Assembly: GCF_900168295.1 (NCBI RefSeq)
Contig: NZ_FVZL01000001.1
Coordinates: 520,134-584,133, forward strand
Direction: 5' to 3'
From: Arthrobacter sp. P2b
GTDB taxonomy: Bacteria > Actinomycetota > Actinomycetes > Actinomycetales > Micrococcaceae
Length of the DNA stretch: 64,000 nt
The notes under the pieces are model-generated. The model did not search any database. It saw only the letters and a list, made by a program, of their open reading frames with translations, and was not told the origin of the DNA. The translations under genes were made by a program, and so were the position numbers. How positions within the stretch are numbered: the first letter of the stretch is position 1; each line of letters opens with the position of its first letter. Positions 23,101 to 31,262 of the stretch are shown in pieces.

Positions 23101-24144
23101 CTGGGGGCAAAGATCGGCAGGAACGTGGAAGCGTCCACCGTCCTGCTGATTCCCGCAATGACCACCGTGGGCGAAGGTGCGTTCCTGGCCGATGACACCA
23201 TGGTTGCCTCCTACGAACTGGACAGCGGCTGGCTCCGGGTGGCTCCTGCCAAAATCGGCAAGCGTTCCTTCCTGGGCAATTCCGGAATGACGGCCGCAGG
23301 ACGCAGCGTGCCCAAGAATTCCCTGGTGGCAGTCCTCTCCGCGACCCCCGCGAAGGCGAAGTCGGGCACCTCCTGGCTGGGCAGCCCACCCGTCCGGCTG
23401 CGGCGGACAGCCATCGACTCCGACGACTCCCGCACGTTCCAGCCACCGCTGAAACTCAAACTGGCCCGGTCCCTCTGGGAACTGGGCAGGTTCGTGCCGG
23501 TGGTGCTCACGGTGGGAATCGCCGTCGGCACCATGCTTGCCTTTGACTGGCTGGCTGCAACCTTCAGCTATGGTGGCGCGGCGATCCTCAGCGGCGTCGT
23601 GATGCTCCTGGCCGGGGCGGTGGCCGCCGCAGCGTCCGTCATCGCCAAATGGATTTTGGTGGGACGGATCCGTGCCGGCGAGCACCCGTTGTGGAGTTCG
23701 TTCATTTGGCGCAATGAAGTGGTGGACACCTTCATCGAGCTGGTCAGTGCACCCTGGTTTGCCCGCGCCGCAACCGGCACCCCCGCCCTGGTCTGGTGGC
23801 TGCGTTCCCTCGGCGCGAAAATCGGGTCCGGCACGTGGTGCGAGAGCTATTGGCTGCCGGAGGCCGACCTGGTGACGCTGGGCAGGAACGCCACGGTGAA
23901 CCGCGGATGCGTGGTGCAGACGCACCTTTTCCACGACCGGGTGATGAGCATTGACGCTGTTACGCTCGAAGACGGGGCCACCATGGGCCCGCACGGCGTC
24001 ATCCTCCCGCAGGCAAGTGTTGGCGCGGGCGGAACCGTGGGACCGGCGTCCCTGGTGATGCGCGGCGAAACAGTCCCCGCCGCAACGTATTGGATGGGCA
24101 ACCCGGTCAGTCCGTGGCGGGGACCCGCAGCACCCCCTGCCTAA
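20152..24144 (+). CDS. Pls/PosA-type single-module peptide synthetase
   Basis: A 1,330-residue membrane-bound NRPS-like enzyme with the layout of epsilon-poly-L-lysine synthetase. The adenylation domain has A3 FTSGSTGTPKG (183-193), A5 YGPTEAT (322), A7 YRSGDL (403), A8 GRADEQVKLGGRRIELGEI (about 421) and A10 KTSGKVNRH (about 507). The carrier domain has GGGSLSA with Ser569 for phosphopantetheine. No condensation or thioesterase domain is seen. Instead about six membrane segments alternate with three left-handed beta-helix units, each opening LGAKIG (746, 984, 1220). In Pls this part joins monomers through side-chain amides. ATG 20098 would add 18 residues; GTG 20152 is preferred since residues before it look non-conserved. 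Substrate unknown. Confidence 0.88.
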   Translation: MTQQQVPLEDVRPSRDVPPGGQPSGEAPRYAPQLPGSLAAPPERTLIDILRDTAARHPDASALDDGHRSLSYSQLMGEVRAAARRLHQAGLGAGDRIGVRIPSGTNELYVSILAVLLVGAAYVPVDADDPDERARLVFGEARVAGVLEAGGLLQESPLGGPARTVPFAGARPPVPDDDAWVIFTSGSTGTPKGVAVSHRSAAAFVDAEARIFLQDEPLGPQDRVLAGLSVAFDASCEEMWLAWRHGACLVPAPRALVRTGMDLGPWLINHGITAVSTVPTLAALWPAEALENVRLLIFGGEACPPELATRLAVAGREVWNTYGPTEATVVACAAPLGGPGPVRIGLPLDGWDLTVVDGNGVPVAEGEVGELIIGGVGLARYLDPAKDAEKYAPMPGLGWSRAYRSGDLVRYEQAGLIFQGRADEQVKLGGRRIELGEIDAALQSLPQVAGAAAAVQTTAAGNQILVGYLAPVAGQDLDLAAARDQLSASLPAALVPLLTLVDSLPTKTSGKVNRHALPWPLAGAGAAEADAASLNLPDDAAWIVEQWSAVLGSPVTSLDADFFAYGGGSLSAAQLVSALRVRYPTVTVADIYATPRAGALIEVARQSRPEGDTGPAPERAVRPTARKSQVFQTLMGVPLHVLVGMRWLTYVMAINNVLAVLAGFSAAPTVSWWWVGASWLVFVSPAGRMMISVGSARYLLRGVKPGTYPRSGKVHLRLWLAEQIQDLAGAISLASAPWVPHYARALGAKIGKDVQLHSLPPVTGLLSLGNGANVEPEVDLSGWWIDGDNVHIGAIRIGSGATVGARSTLMPGASVGAGAQVEAGSAVLGKVKAGQLVAGSPARRQGKAKHAVPDAPAPGPFAARLWFAGFAAASAALAVIPYLSAAAALWVAFLFIQGSASLSAALPQLLLALPLASLAWFLTNALLILAVTRLLSIGLTEGYHRVRSRVGWQVWATERVLDLARDLLFPIYASLFTPVWLRLLGAKIGRNVEASTVLLIPAMTTVGEGAFLADDTMVASYELDSGWLRVAPAKIGKRSFLGNSGMTAAGRSVPKNSLVAVLSATPAKAKSGTSWLGSPPVRLRRTAIDSDDSRTFQPPLKLKLARSLWELGRFVPVVLTVGIAVGTMLAFDWLAATFSYGGAAILSGVVMLLAGAVAAAASVIAKWILVGRIRAGEHPLWSSFIWRNEVVDTFIELVSAPWFARAATGTPALVWWLRSLGAKIGSGTWCESYWLPEADLVTLGRNATVNRGCVVQTHLFHDRVMSIDAVTLEDGATMGPHGVILPQASVGAGGTVGPASLVMRGETVPAATYWMGNPVSPWRGPAAPPA

Positions 24145-24163
24145 AAGCAAGCAAAGGTTATCC

Positions 24164-25525
24164 ATGAGTTCTCCAGTATCAGCCGCCGGCGGCCACGTCC
24201 CCGTGTCCAGGGACGCTGCCCCCGACCCTTACCTGCCCGGCTCCGGCACCGATGCCTTCACCGTGGACCGCTACGAACTGGAGCTTGACTACAGGGTCAG
24301 CACCAACCGGCTCAGCGGCAGGGCTGTGCTGCACGGCGTGACCCGGGTGCCGACGTCGGCCATCGTCCTGGACTTCACCGGCCTGCGGGCCACGAAGGTG
24401 CAGCTGGACGGCCGGAAGGCGGCCAGGTTCAGCCAGCGGCCGGAACAACTGGTGGTGTCCGCGCCTTCCCCGTTGCAGCCGGGGCAACAGTTCACGCTTG
24501 AGATCCGTTACGAGGGCAATCCGTCACCGCGCAGGGGCCTGTGGGGCGAGGTGGGCTGGGAGGAGCTGTCCGACGGCGTCCTGGTGGCCGGGCAGCCGAA
24601 CGGGGCGCCCTCCTGGTTCCCGTGCAACGATCACCCCAGGGACAAGGCCAGCTACCGGCTTACCGTGACCACCGACGCCGGGTACCGCGCCGTATGCAAC
24701 GGTGTCCTGCAGTCGCGCACCACCCGCTCCAGCCGGGAGACGTGGGTTTATGAGCAGGCCGAGCCGATGCCCACCTACCTGGCGACGGTGCAGATCGGCC
24801 GCTATGGCGTCCTGGAACTGGAGACGGGCAGGCATGCTGCCCCGGTGCCCCAGCCCGTTGCCGTACCCGCCGCTTTGGCCGACCGTGCACGGGCCGGGCT
24901 GGCACTGCAGCCGGCCATGATGCGGACCTTCATCGACTGTTTCGGACCGTACCCGTTCCCCGGTTACACCGTGGTGGTGACGGAAGATGAGCTGGAAATT
25001 CCGCTCGAAGCCCAGGGCATGTCCATCCTGGGCCCCAACCACCTGGACCAGGACTGGGAATCGCAGCGGCTGATCGCCCATGAACTGTCGCACCAGTGGT
25101 TCGGCAACTCCCTGACGGCGGCCTCATGGCAGGACATTTGGCTGCACGAGGGCTTTGCCTGCTATGCGGAATGGATCTGGTCGGAGGAAGCCGGGGTCAT
25201 GCCCGTCGCCGCCCGCGCCGAAGCTGCGTGGCGCGGATTGGCGGCGGACGCCCAGGACCTCCTGGTGGGTGATCCGGGACCGCAGCACATGTTCGATGAC
25301 CGCGTCTACAAACGGGGAGCGCTGGCCGTGCACGCCGTACGGCTCGCATGCGGCGACCTCGCATTCTTCGCCCTGCTCCAGGAGTGGACCGCCCGGCACC
25401 GCCACGGGTCCGTGTCCACCCATGACTTCATCCTCGCAGTGGACCGGGCCACCGCCCTGGACACGGAGGCTTTGCTGCACCCGTGGCTGTATGAAGAGGT
25501 CCTGCCGCCCCTGCCGGTGCGCTGA
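24164..25525 (+). CDS. M1-family zinc metallopeptidase
   Basis: A 453-residue gluzincin. The zinc site is HELSH (His306, Glu307, His310) with Glu329 in LHEGFACYAE, the exact HEXXH-X18-E spacing. The usual M1 exopeptidase motif GAMEN is replaced by EIPLEAQGM, so strict aminopeptidase activity is not assured. It stops well short of PepN and keeps only the N-terminal saddle and catalytic domains. No signal peptide or membrane segment is evident. It starts 19 bases after the synthetase and is very likely cotranscribed. Trimming, releasing or degrading the polymer made by the neighbour is an attractive role, but inferred. Confidence 0.87.
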   Translation: MSSPVSAAGGHVPVSRDAAPDPYLPGSGTDAFTVDRYELELDYRVSTNRLSGRAVLHGVTRVPTSAIVLDFTGLRATKVQLDGRKAARFSQRPEQLVVSAPSPLQPGQQFTLEIRYEGNPSPRRGLWGEVGWEELSDGVLVAGQPNGAPSWFPCNDHPRDKASYRLTVTTDAGYRAVCNGVLQSRTTRSSRETWVYEQAEPMPTYLATVQIGRYGVLELETGRHAAPVPQPVAVPAALADRARAGLALQPAMMRTFIDCFGPYPFPGYTVVVTEDELEIPLEAQGMSILGPNHLDQDWESQRLIAHELSHQWFGNSLTAASWQDIWLHEGFACYAEWIWSEEAGVMPVAARAEAAWRGLAADAQDLLVGDPGPQHMFDDRVYKRGALAVHAVRLACGDLAFFALLQEWTARHRHGSVSTHDFILAVDRATALDTEALLHPWLYEEVLPPLPVR

Positions 25526-25531
25526 CGCCGC

Positions 25532-26200
25532 CTAGAGGGAAAGCGCGACGGCGGCCGCCAGGCGGGCGGGCAGCCCGGTCCCGGCCGGGTCCAGGTCCCT
25601 TATCTCCGGGCGCGCCAGGACGTCCACCGACGATGGTGCAGTGCGCAACCCGTCCCCGGTCATTTTCAGCCAGGCTTCCTTGCGCGCCCACAGCCTCGCC
25701 CTCGCCGCAAGCAGGTCCCGGCCGTCGAGGGCCCGCAGGCTGTGCTGCTCGGCGGCGCTGAGTGCCAGTGCCGGGAACCCGTCGAAGCCGGTGCGGGCGG
25801 CATCTTCCACGTCCGCTCCCAGCCGGAGTCCGGGTTCAGGGTCAACCACAGCGGCGAGCAGTGTCCAGCCCGCCGCCCGGGACAGGCTGAGTGCCAGCGG
25901 TGCCGGCACGCCGCCCAGCAGGTAACCCGGGCGGCCGTGGCTGACATAGGGTCCGGCGCCGCAGCGGGGGCACGTGTAGGAGGCCGCCAGCTGCGTGGCG
26001 GGCACGGCCAGCAGTTCGGCCGCGAACAGCCGCTGGGCGAGCCGCCCCGCCAGGAAGCCGTCCCCGGCTGCCGGCTCCATGGCCCGTGCCCTTGCCAGCT
26101 CGGAGGCATCAAGCACCGTTTCAGCGTCACGGCGGACCTGCCCGGCTTCCCCGGACAGCAGAAAGGGCGGGATGGCCCGCACCACAAGCTGCGACACCAT
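25532..26200 (-). CDS. 4'-phosphopantetheinyl transferase (Sfp type)
   Basis: Transfers phosphopantetheine from CoA to a carrier-protein Ser, making holo-carrier. It has 222 residues. The magnesium motif GADVED is at 128-133 and WARKEAWLK at 171-179, the two hallmarks of the Sfp class. A CPRCG cysteine pair (77-81) sits in the ligand-binding region, as in many actinobacterial members. It converges on the M1 gene with a 6-base gap and so borders the synthetase locus. It is the obvious candidate to activate Ser569 of the synthetase, though it may serve other carriers too. Confidence 0.9.
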   Translation of the reverse strand: MVSQLVVRAIPPFLLSGEAGQVRRDAETVLDASELARARAMEPAAGDGFLAGRLAQRLFAAELLAVPATQLAASYTCPRCGAGPYVSHGRPGYLLGGVPAPLALSLSRAAGWTLLAAVVDPEPGLRLGADVEDAARTGFDGFPALALSAAEQHSLRALDGRDLLAARARLWARKEAWLKMTGDGLRTAPSSVDVLARPEIRDLDPAGTGLPARLAAAVALSL

Positions 26201-26238
26201 GCACCCGCCCTTTCAGGAGCTCTCCGCGGGAACGGCTG

Positions 26239-28782
26239 CTACCGCTGGACTGCCCCGAACCGTTCGCCGGCCAGTGCTACGGCACTTTCCCGGGCGGCGG
26301 AGGCTTCGTCCGCCGTGAGGGTCCGGTCGGCAGCACGGAACCGCAGCCCGAAGGCCAGCGACTTCCTGCCGTCCTCAATGCCCTTGCCTGCGTAGACGTC
26401 GAAGAGTGCAACATCCTCCAGCAGTTCACCGGCGCCTTCGCGCAGCGCGGCCAGGACCTCGTCCGCCGGCACATCCGCCGGAACCACCAGGGCAACGTCC
26501 TGGGTGGCTACCGGGAATGCCGAGATGTGGCGGGCCACGATCACCTCCGGCGCGGCCTCGAACAGGGCATCGGCGTTGATCTCGAGTGCCACCGAGCGGG
26601 CAGGCATGTCCGCCGAAGCCAGCAGCTTGGGGTGGAGCTCACCTGCGTACCCCACCACTTCGCCCGTGCGCAGCGACAACTGCGCCGCACGGCCCGGATG
26701 GAATGCCTGGTGGCTGCCCTGGGTGACCACGAGCTCAACACCCAGGACGTCGCCGGCAAGGCGCGCGATGTCCAGCGCGTCGGCCCAGTCCCACGCGCGA
26801 GGCGTGTGCTCTGCGGCGGCCGGCGAATCATGGCCGGTCAGGACGGCGGCGAGGTGGAAGGGCTGCGCCGGGACGCCGTCATACAGCGCGTCCAGCTCCT
26901 CATCGGCGGGCTTGGCACCAAGCGGCGGGATGGAGGCGGTTCCCAGGTTCTCGCCCGGCAGGAACACCAGCCCGGATTCGAACAGCGCCAGGTCGCGGAA
27001 GCCCCGCGAATGGTTGCGCTTGGCCACCTCGATCAGGCCGGGCAGGATGGAGGTCCGCAGGAAGCCCTGCTCCTCGCTGATGGGATTGGCCAGCTTGACC
27101 GCGCTGCGGGCAGCACCCTCCTCAGCCACACCGAAGGTGTCATTGGCCGCCTTGGAGACGAACGGGTAGGACAGCACCTCGGTGAGGCCTGCATCCGCCA
27201 GTGCCTGGATCAGGCGGCGGCGCTGCTGCTGCACGCGAGTCAGGCCCCGGCCGGGAGGGGCCACCGGCAGGGTGGCGGGTATGTTGTCATAGCCCACCAG
27301 CCGCGCAATTTCCTCGGAAAGGTCTTCCTTGGTCTCGAGGTCGTTCCGCCAGCTCGGGGCCGTAACGGTATAGCCGCCGTCGTGCTTCACCACTGCCGCG
27401 CCCAGGTCCTCGAGGGACGTGACAATCTGTTCTTCCGTGAAGTCGATGCCGATCCTCGCGGCAGCGAAGGCAGCAGGCAGTTCGATGGTGACGGTGTCCG
27501 GAGCGGTTCCGACGTCGGTCCCGGTTTCGTCGGCGATGCCGCCGCCCAGTTCCACCAGGAGGTCCACCACACGCTGCGCGGCGATCCCGGCAACCTGCCA
27601 GTCCACGCCGCGTTCGAACCGCTTCGAGGCTTCGGAGGGCAGCTTGTGCCGGCGCCGCGACCGGGCGATGGACACCTCGTCGAAGTGCGCGGCCTCCACG
27701 AGGATGTTCGACGTCGAGTCGCTCACCTCGGTGGCCGCCCCGCCCATGACGCCGGCGATGCCGATGGCGCCGGAGTCGTCCGTGATGAGCAGGTCCTCGG
27801 CGTCAAGGGTGCGTTCCTTGCTGTCCAGGGTGGTGATTTTCTCGCCGGCTGCGGCACGGCGGACCACGATGTCTCCGGACAGCTTGTCCAGGTCGTAGCA
27901 GTGCGTGGGCTGGCCGAGCTCGAACATGACGTAGTTGGAGATGTCCACCGGCAGGGAGATGGAACGGACGCCGGCCAGCCGCAGCCGGGAAACCATCCAT
28001 GGCGGGGTGGGTCGCGTGGCATCCACGCCGCGGACCGTGCGTGCCACAAAGCGGTCGCAGCCCGGCTTGCCGTAGATGGGTGCGTCATCGTTGATCTTGA
28101 CGCCGTAGCCGCCGGAAAGTTCAGCCGGGGCCTGGACCTTGCCGGCCGGGTCCGTGAACGTTGTTCCGGTGGCGTGCGCGTACTCGCGGGCCACACCACG
28201 GATGGAGAAGGCGTAGCCACGGTCCGGGGTGACGTTGATTTCGGCAGCCTGGTCGTAGAGGCCCAGGAGCTCCATGGCATCAGTGCCGATTTCCGGGTCC
28301 AGTCCGATGCGGGACAGGACCAGGATGCCGTCGTGGTCCTCGCCGATGCCCAGCTCGCGCACCGAAGCGATCATGCCGGCGGACAGGTGGCCGTACGTCT
28401 TGCGGGCGGAGATGTGGAAGTTCCCCGGCAGCACCGCGCCGGGAAGGGTGACCACCACTTTGTCGCCTTCCACGAAGTTGTGGGCGCCGCAGATGATGCC
28501 CTGCACGCCGGACGGGTCAATGCCGTCTCCCGTGAGGGTCTGTTCCTTGCCCTCGGGGACAACCCGGACCTGGCACCAGTTGATGGTTTTGCCGTTGGTC
28601 TGCGGTTCCTTGACCAGGCTCAGGACCTGGCCCACCACGATGGGTCCCTGCAGGGTGTCCGTGGGACGGTGGACGTCCTCTTCTTCGAAACCGACCTTGA
28701 CCAGCTCGGCCATCACGTCTTCGGCCGTTGCCCCGGCCGGTACCTCTGCGAATTCACGCAGCCAGGAAAGTGGGATACGCAC
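26239..28782 (-). CDS. pheT: Phenylalanyl-tRNA synthetase beta subunit
   Basis: Large subunit of the (alpha-beta)2 PheRS, with editing and tRNA-binding domains. It has 847 residues. The N-terminal EMAP/tRNA-binding domain (about 40-150) holds VGQVLSLVKEPQTNGKTINWCQV and the C-terminal anticodon-binding ferredoxin fold ends SLAFGLRFRAADRTLTADE. The start is GTG at 28782 (RIPLSWLREF), 2 bases after the pheS stop. Editing-domain residues GVMGGAATEVS are present. Confidence 0.97.
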   Translation of the reverse strand: MRIPLSWLREFAEVPAGATAEDVMAELVKVGFEEEDVHRPTDTLQGPIVVGQVLSLVKEPQTNGKTINWCQVRVVPEGKEQTLTGDGIDPSGVQGIICGAHNFVEGDKVVVTLPGAVLPGNFHISARKTYGHLSAGMIASVRELGIGEDHDGILVLSRIGLDPEIGTDAMELLGLYDQAAEINVTPDRGYAFSIRGVAREYAHATGTTFTDPAGKVQAPAELSGGYGVKINDDAPIYGKPGCDRFVARTVRGVDATRPTPPWMVSRLRLAGVRSISLPVDISNYVMFELGQPTHCYDLDKLSGDIVVRRAAAGEKITTLDSKERTLDAEDLLITDDSGAIGIAGVMGGAATEVSDSTSNILVEAAHFDEVSIARSRRRHKLPSEASKRFERGVDWQVAGIAAQRVVDLLVELGGGIADETGTDVGTAPDTVTIELPAAFAAARIGIDFTEEQIVTSLEDLGAAVVKHDGGYTVTAPSWRNDLETKEDLSEEIARLVGYDNIPATLPVAPPGRGLTRVQQQRRRLIQALADAGLTEVLSYPFVSKAANDTFGVAEEGAARSAVKLANPISEEQGFLRTSILPGLIEVAKRNHSRGFRDLALFESGLVFLPGENLGTASIPPLGAKPADEELDALYDGVPAQPFHLAAVLTGHDSPAAAEHTPRAWDWADALDIARLAGDVLGVELVVTQGSHQAFHPGRAAQLSLRTGEVVGYAGELHPKLLASADMPARSVALEINADALFEAAPEVIVARHISAFPVATQDVALVVPADVPADEVLAALREGAGELLEDVALFDVYAGKGIEDGRKSLAFGLRFRAADRTLTADEASAARESAVALAGERFGAVQR

Positions 28783-28784
28783 TG

Positions 28785-29846
<1,062 letters not shown>

Positions 29847-30045
29847 CTACTGTTCTTAGCTACGAGTCGTGGCTGCCGGCGAGCGGAGCAGCCCTGCGCG
29901 GTCTCCCGGCGGCGCGTCCGTCACTGGCAGGTCATGGATGAATGCCCTCAAATTCAGTTCATTCAATGACCAGGTCAGGGCACACCGGCAAAACCGGCGG
30001 CCACTGCCCTCCAGTCTAATTGAACCCTCCGGCTACCATGGCCTC

Positions 30046-30510
30046 ATGACACTGCGGCAGCGCCCGGGATCCCTGCCACCCCTGACCGCTGCCCAGCGGT
30101 TGAGGCAGGCCGCGAACCTCATCAATGGCAGTACGGTGCTGGGTGTGGCCGTAGCAGTTACCGCCCGCACCCGCCTCAGCAGGGGTCCGCGCGGCCTCAT
30201 CCTCGCCGCGGGCTATCGGTGGCGGCTGCCCTTTGCACGGGCGTTCACGCTGGGAAACGTGGTCCTCTGCAGGGGCCCGGCGCACGATCTGCTGTCACTG
30301 CCCGCCCTGCTGGGCCATGAGGAAAGGCACTGCACCCAGTACGCCTGGTGCCTGGGGGTTCCGTTCATCCCGCTGTATCTCGCCGCCGCCGGGTGGTCCG
30401 TCCTGCGGACCGGGAATCCCGGGACGGCCAATATCTTTGAGCGGCACGCCGGACTGGTTGCGGGAGGCTACCCCTCCCGGGAATCCCTCGCGTCCCGGGG
30501 TTGGTCATGA
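30046..30510 (+). CDS. Predicted HEXXH membrane-associated protein
   Basis: A 154-residue protein I do not recognise by name. It carries GHEERHCTQYAWCLG (about 88-102), an HEXXH zinc-metallopeptidase motif extended as HEXXHxxQ. A hydrophobic stretch (PFIPLYLAAAGWSVL, about 104-118) follows, then NIFERHAG, where the Glu could be a third zinc ligand. An earlier hydrophobic segment is AANLINGSTVLGVAVAVTA (about 21-39). This pattern fits a small membrane-linked protease-like fold, but activity is unproven. It starts at ATG 30046 and overlaps the SIMPL gene by 4 bases (ATGA), so the two are translationally coupled. Confidence 0.7.
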   Translation: MTLRQRPGSLPPLTAAQRLRQAANLINGSTVLGVAVAVTARTRLSRGPRGLILAAGYRWRLPFARAFTLGNVVLCRGPAHDLLSLPALLGHEERHCTQYAWCLGVPFIPLYLAAAGWSVLRTGNPGTANIFERHAGLVAGGYPSRESLASRGWS

Positions 30511-31202
30511 CCATGGGCCGGATGAACGGGAACCAAGAGAGCGGGGACGGGGAAAACCTGGAGCGGCAAGGGGGCGCCGGCACTGTCACGGTGACGGGCA
30601 CCGGGTGGGCGGAAGCCGCCCCGGACCTGATGCTCGTTTCCATCGGCGTGGAGTGCCGTGCCGCTTCAGTTGAGGCCTCTTATTCCGGTGCGGGGGAAGC
30701 ACTGGCTGCAGTTATTGCCGTCTTCCGCAGTGCCGGCGTTGCTGCCGCCGACACCCGGACAACCGGGCTTACGGTGCGCGCCGACCTCGTCTGGCGCGAG
30801 GGCGAAGGCCAGCAGGTTGCCGGTTACGTTGCCGGTAGCACTTTAAGCATCCGGCTTCGGAACCTGGCGTCCGCGTCCGGCACCATATCGGAAGCCGTCC
30901 GCGCAGGCGGCAACGACGCCCGGCTCAACGGCCTGCAGTTGACCCTTTCCGACGACTCAGCCGTCAGGGAACAGGCACGCGCGGCCGCCTGGCAGGATGC
31001 GCTCAGGGCTGCCGCGCAGTTCGCTGCCTTGGCTTCGGCCACGCTGGGACCTGTGGTTTCCGTAACTGAACACCATCCGGCACAGGGCCCGGTGCCGCTG
31101 GCCGGGATCCAGCGGGCCAGCGCCGTGGAAAGCCTGGCTATTGAACCCGGGGAAAGCCGGGTGGAAACCGCGGTGACTGTGGTCTGGGAACTGCACGCCT
31201 GA
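30507..31202 (+). CDS. SIMPL (DUF541) domain protein
   Basis: A 231-residue member of the SIMPL/DUF541 family, named for a mouse signalling protein and found in many bacteria, some linked to oxidative stress. The domain runs from VTVTGTGWAEAAPDLMLVSIGVE (about 28) to the end, ETAVTVVWEL. Many bacterial relatives are exported; here there is no signal peptide, and the first 27 residues are polar. It shares ATGA with the upstream HEXXH gene. Function is unknown. A TTG at 30501 would also be in frame but is less likely. Confidence 0.82.
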   Translation: MTMGRMNGNQESGDGENLERQGGAGTVTVTGTGWAEAAPDLMLVSIGVECRAASVEASYSGAGEALAAVIAVFRSAGVAAADTRTTGLTVRADLVWREGEGQQVAGYVAGSTLSIRLRNLASASGTISEAVRAGGNDARLNGLQLTLSDDSAVREQARAAAWQDALRAAAQFAALASATLGPVVSVTEHHPAQGPVPLAGIQRASAVESLAIEPGESRVETAVTVVWELHA

Positions 31203-31226
31203 CGATCCGCCAAGCCAGGTATGGCC

Positions 31227-31262
31227 TTGACTTTTATTCGAACATGTTTTCGAATAGGTGGC
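31227..31262 (+). promoter_or_regulatory. SOS (LexA) box and promoter of the radical SAM gene
   Basis: TCGAACATGTTTTCGA at 31238-31253 matches the actinobacterial LexA box TCGAAC-N4-GTTCGA with one mismatch. The palindrome extends outward as ATTCGAA/TTCGAAT. A -35-like TTGACT lies at 31227-31232 and a weak -10 (about 31251-31256) just before the ATG at 31263. The message may therefore be leaderless, with LexA blocking the promoter. Confidence 0.75.

Noticed and set aside
21856..24165. A 769-codon open frame antisense to the synthetase.
   Set aside because: No domain, and the plus strand encodes clear adenylation, carrier and beta-helix motifs.
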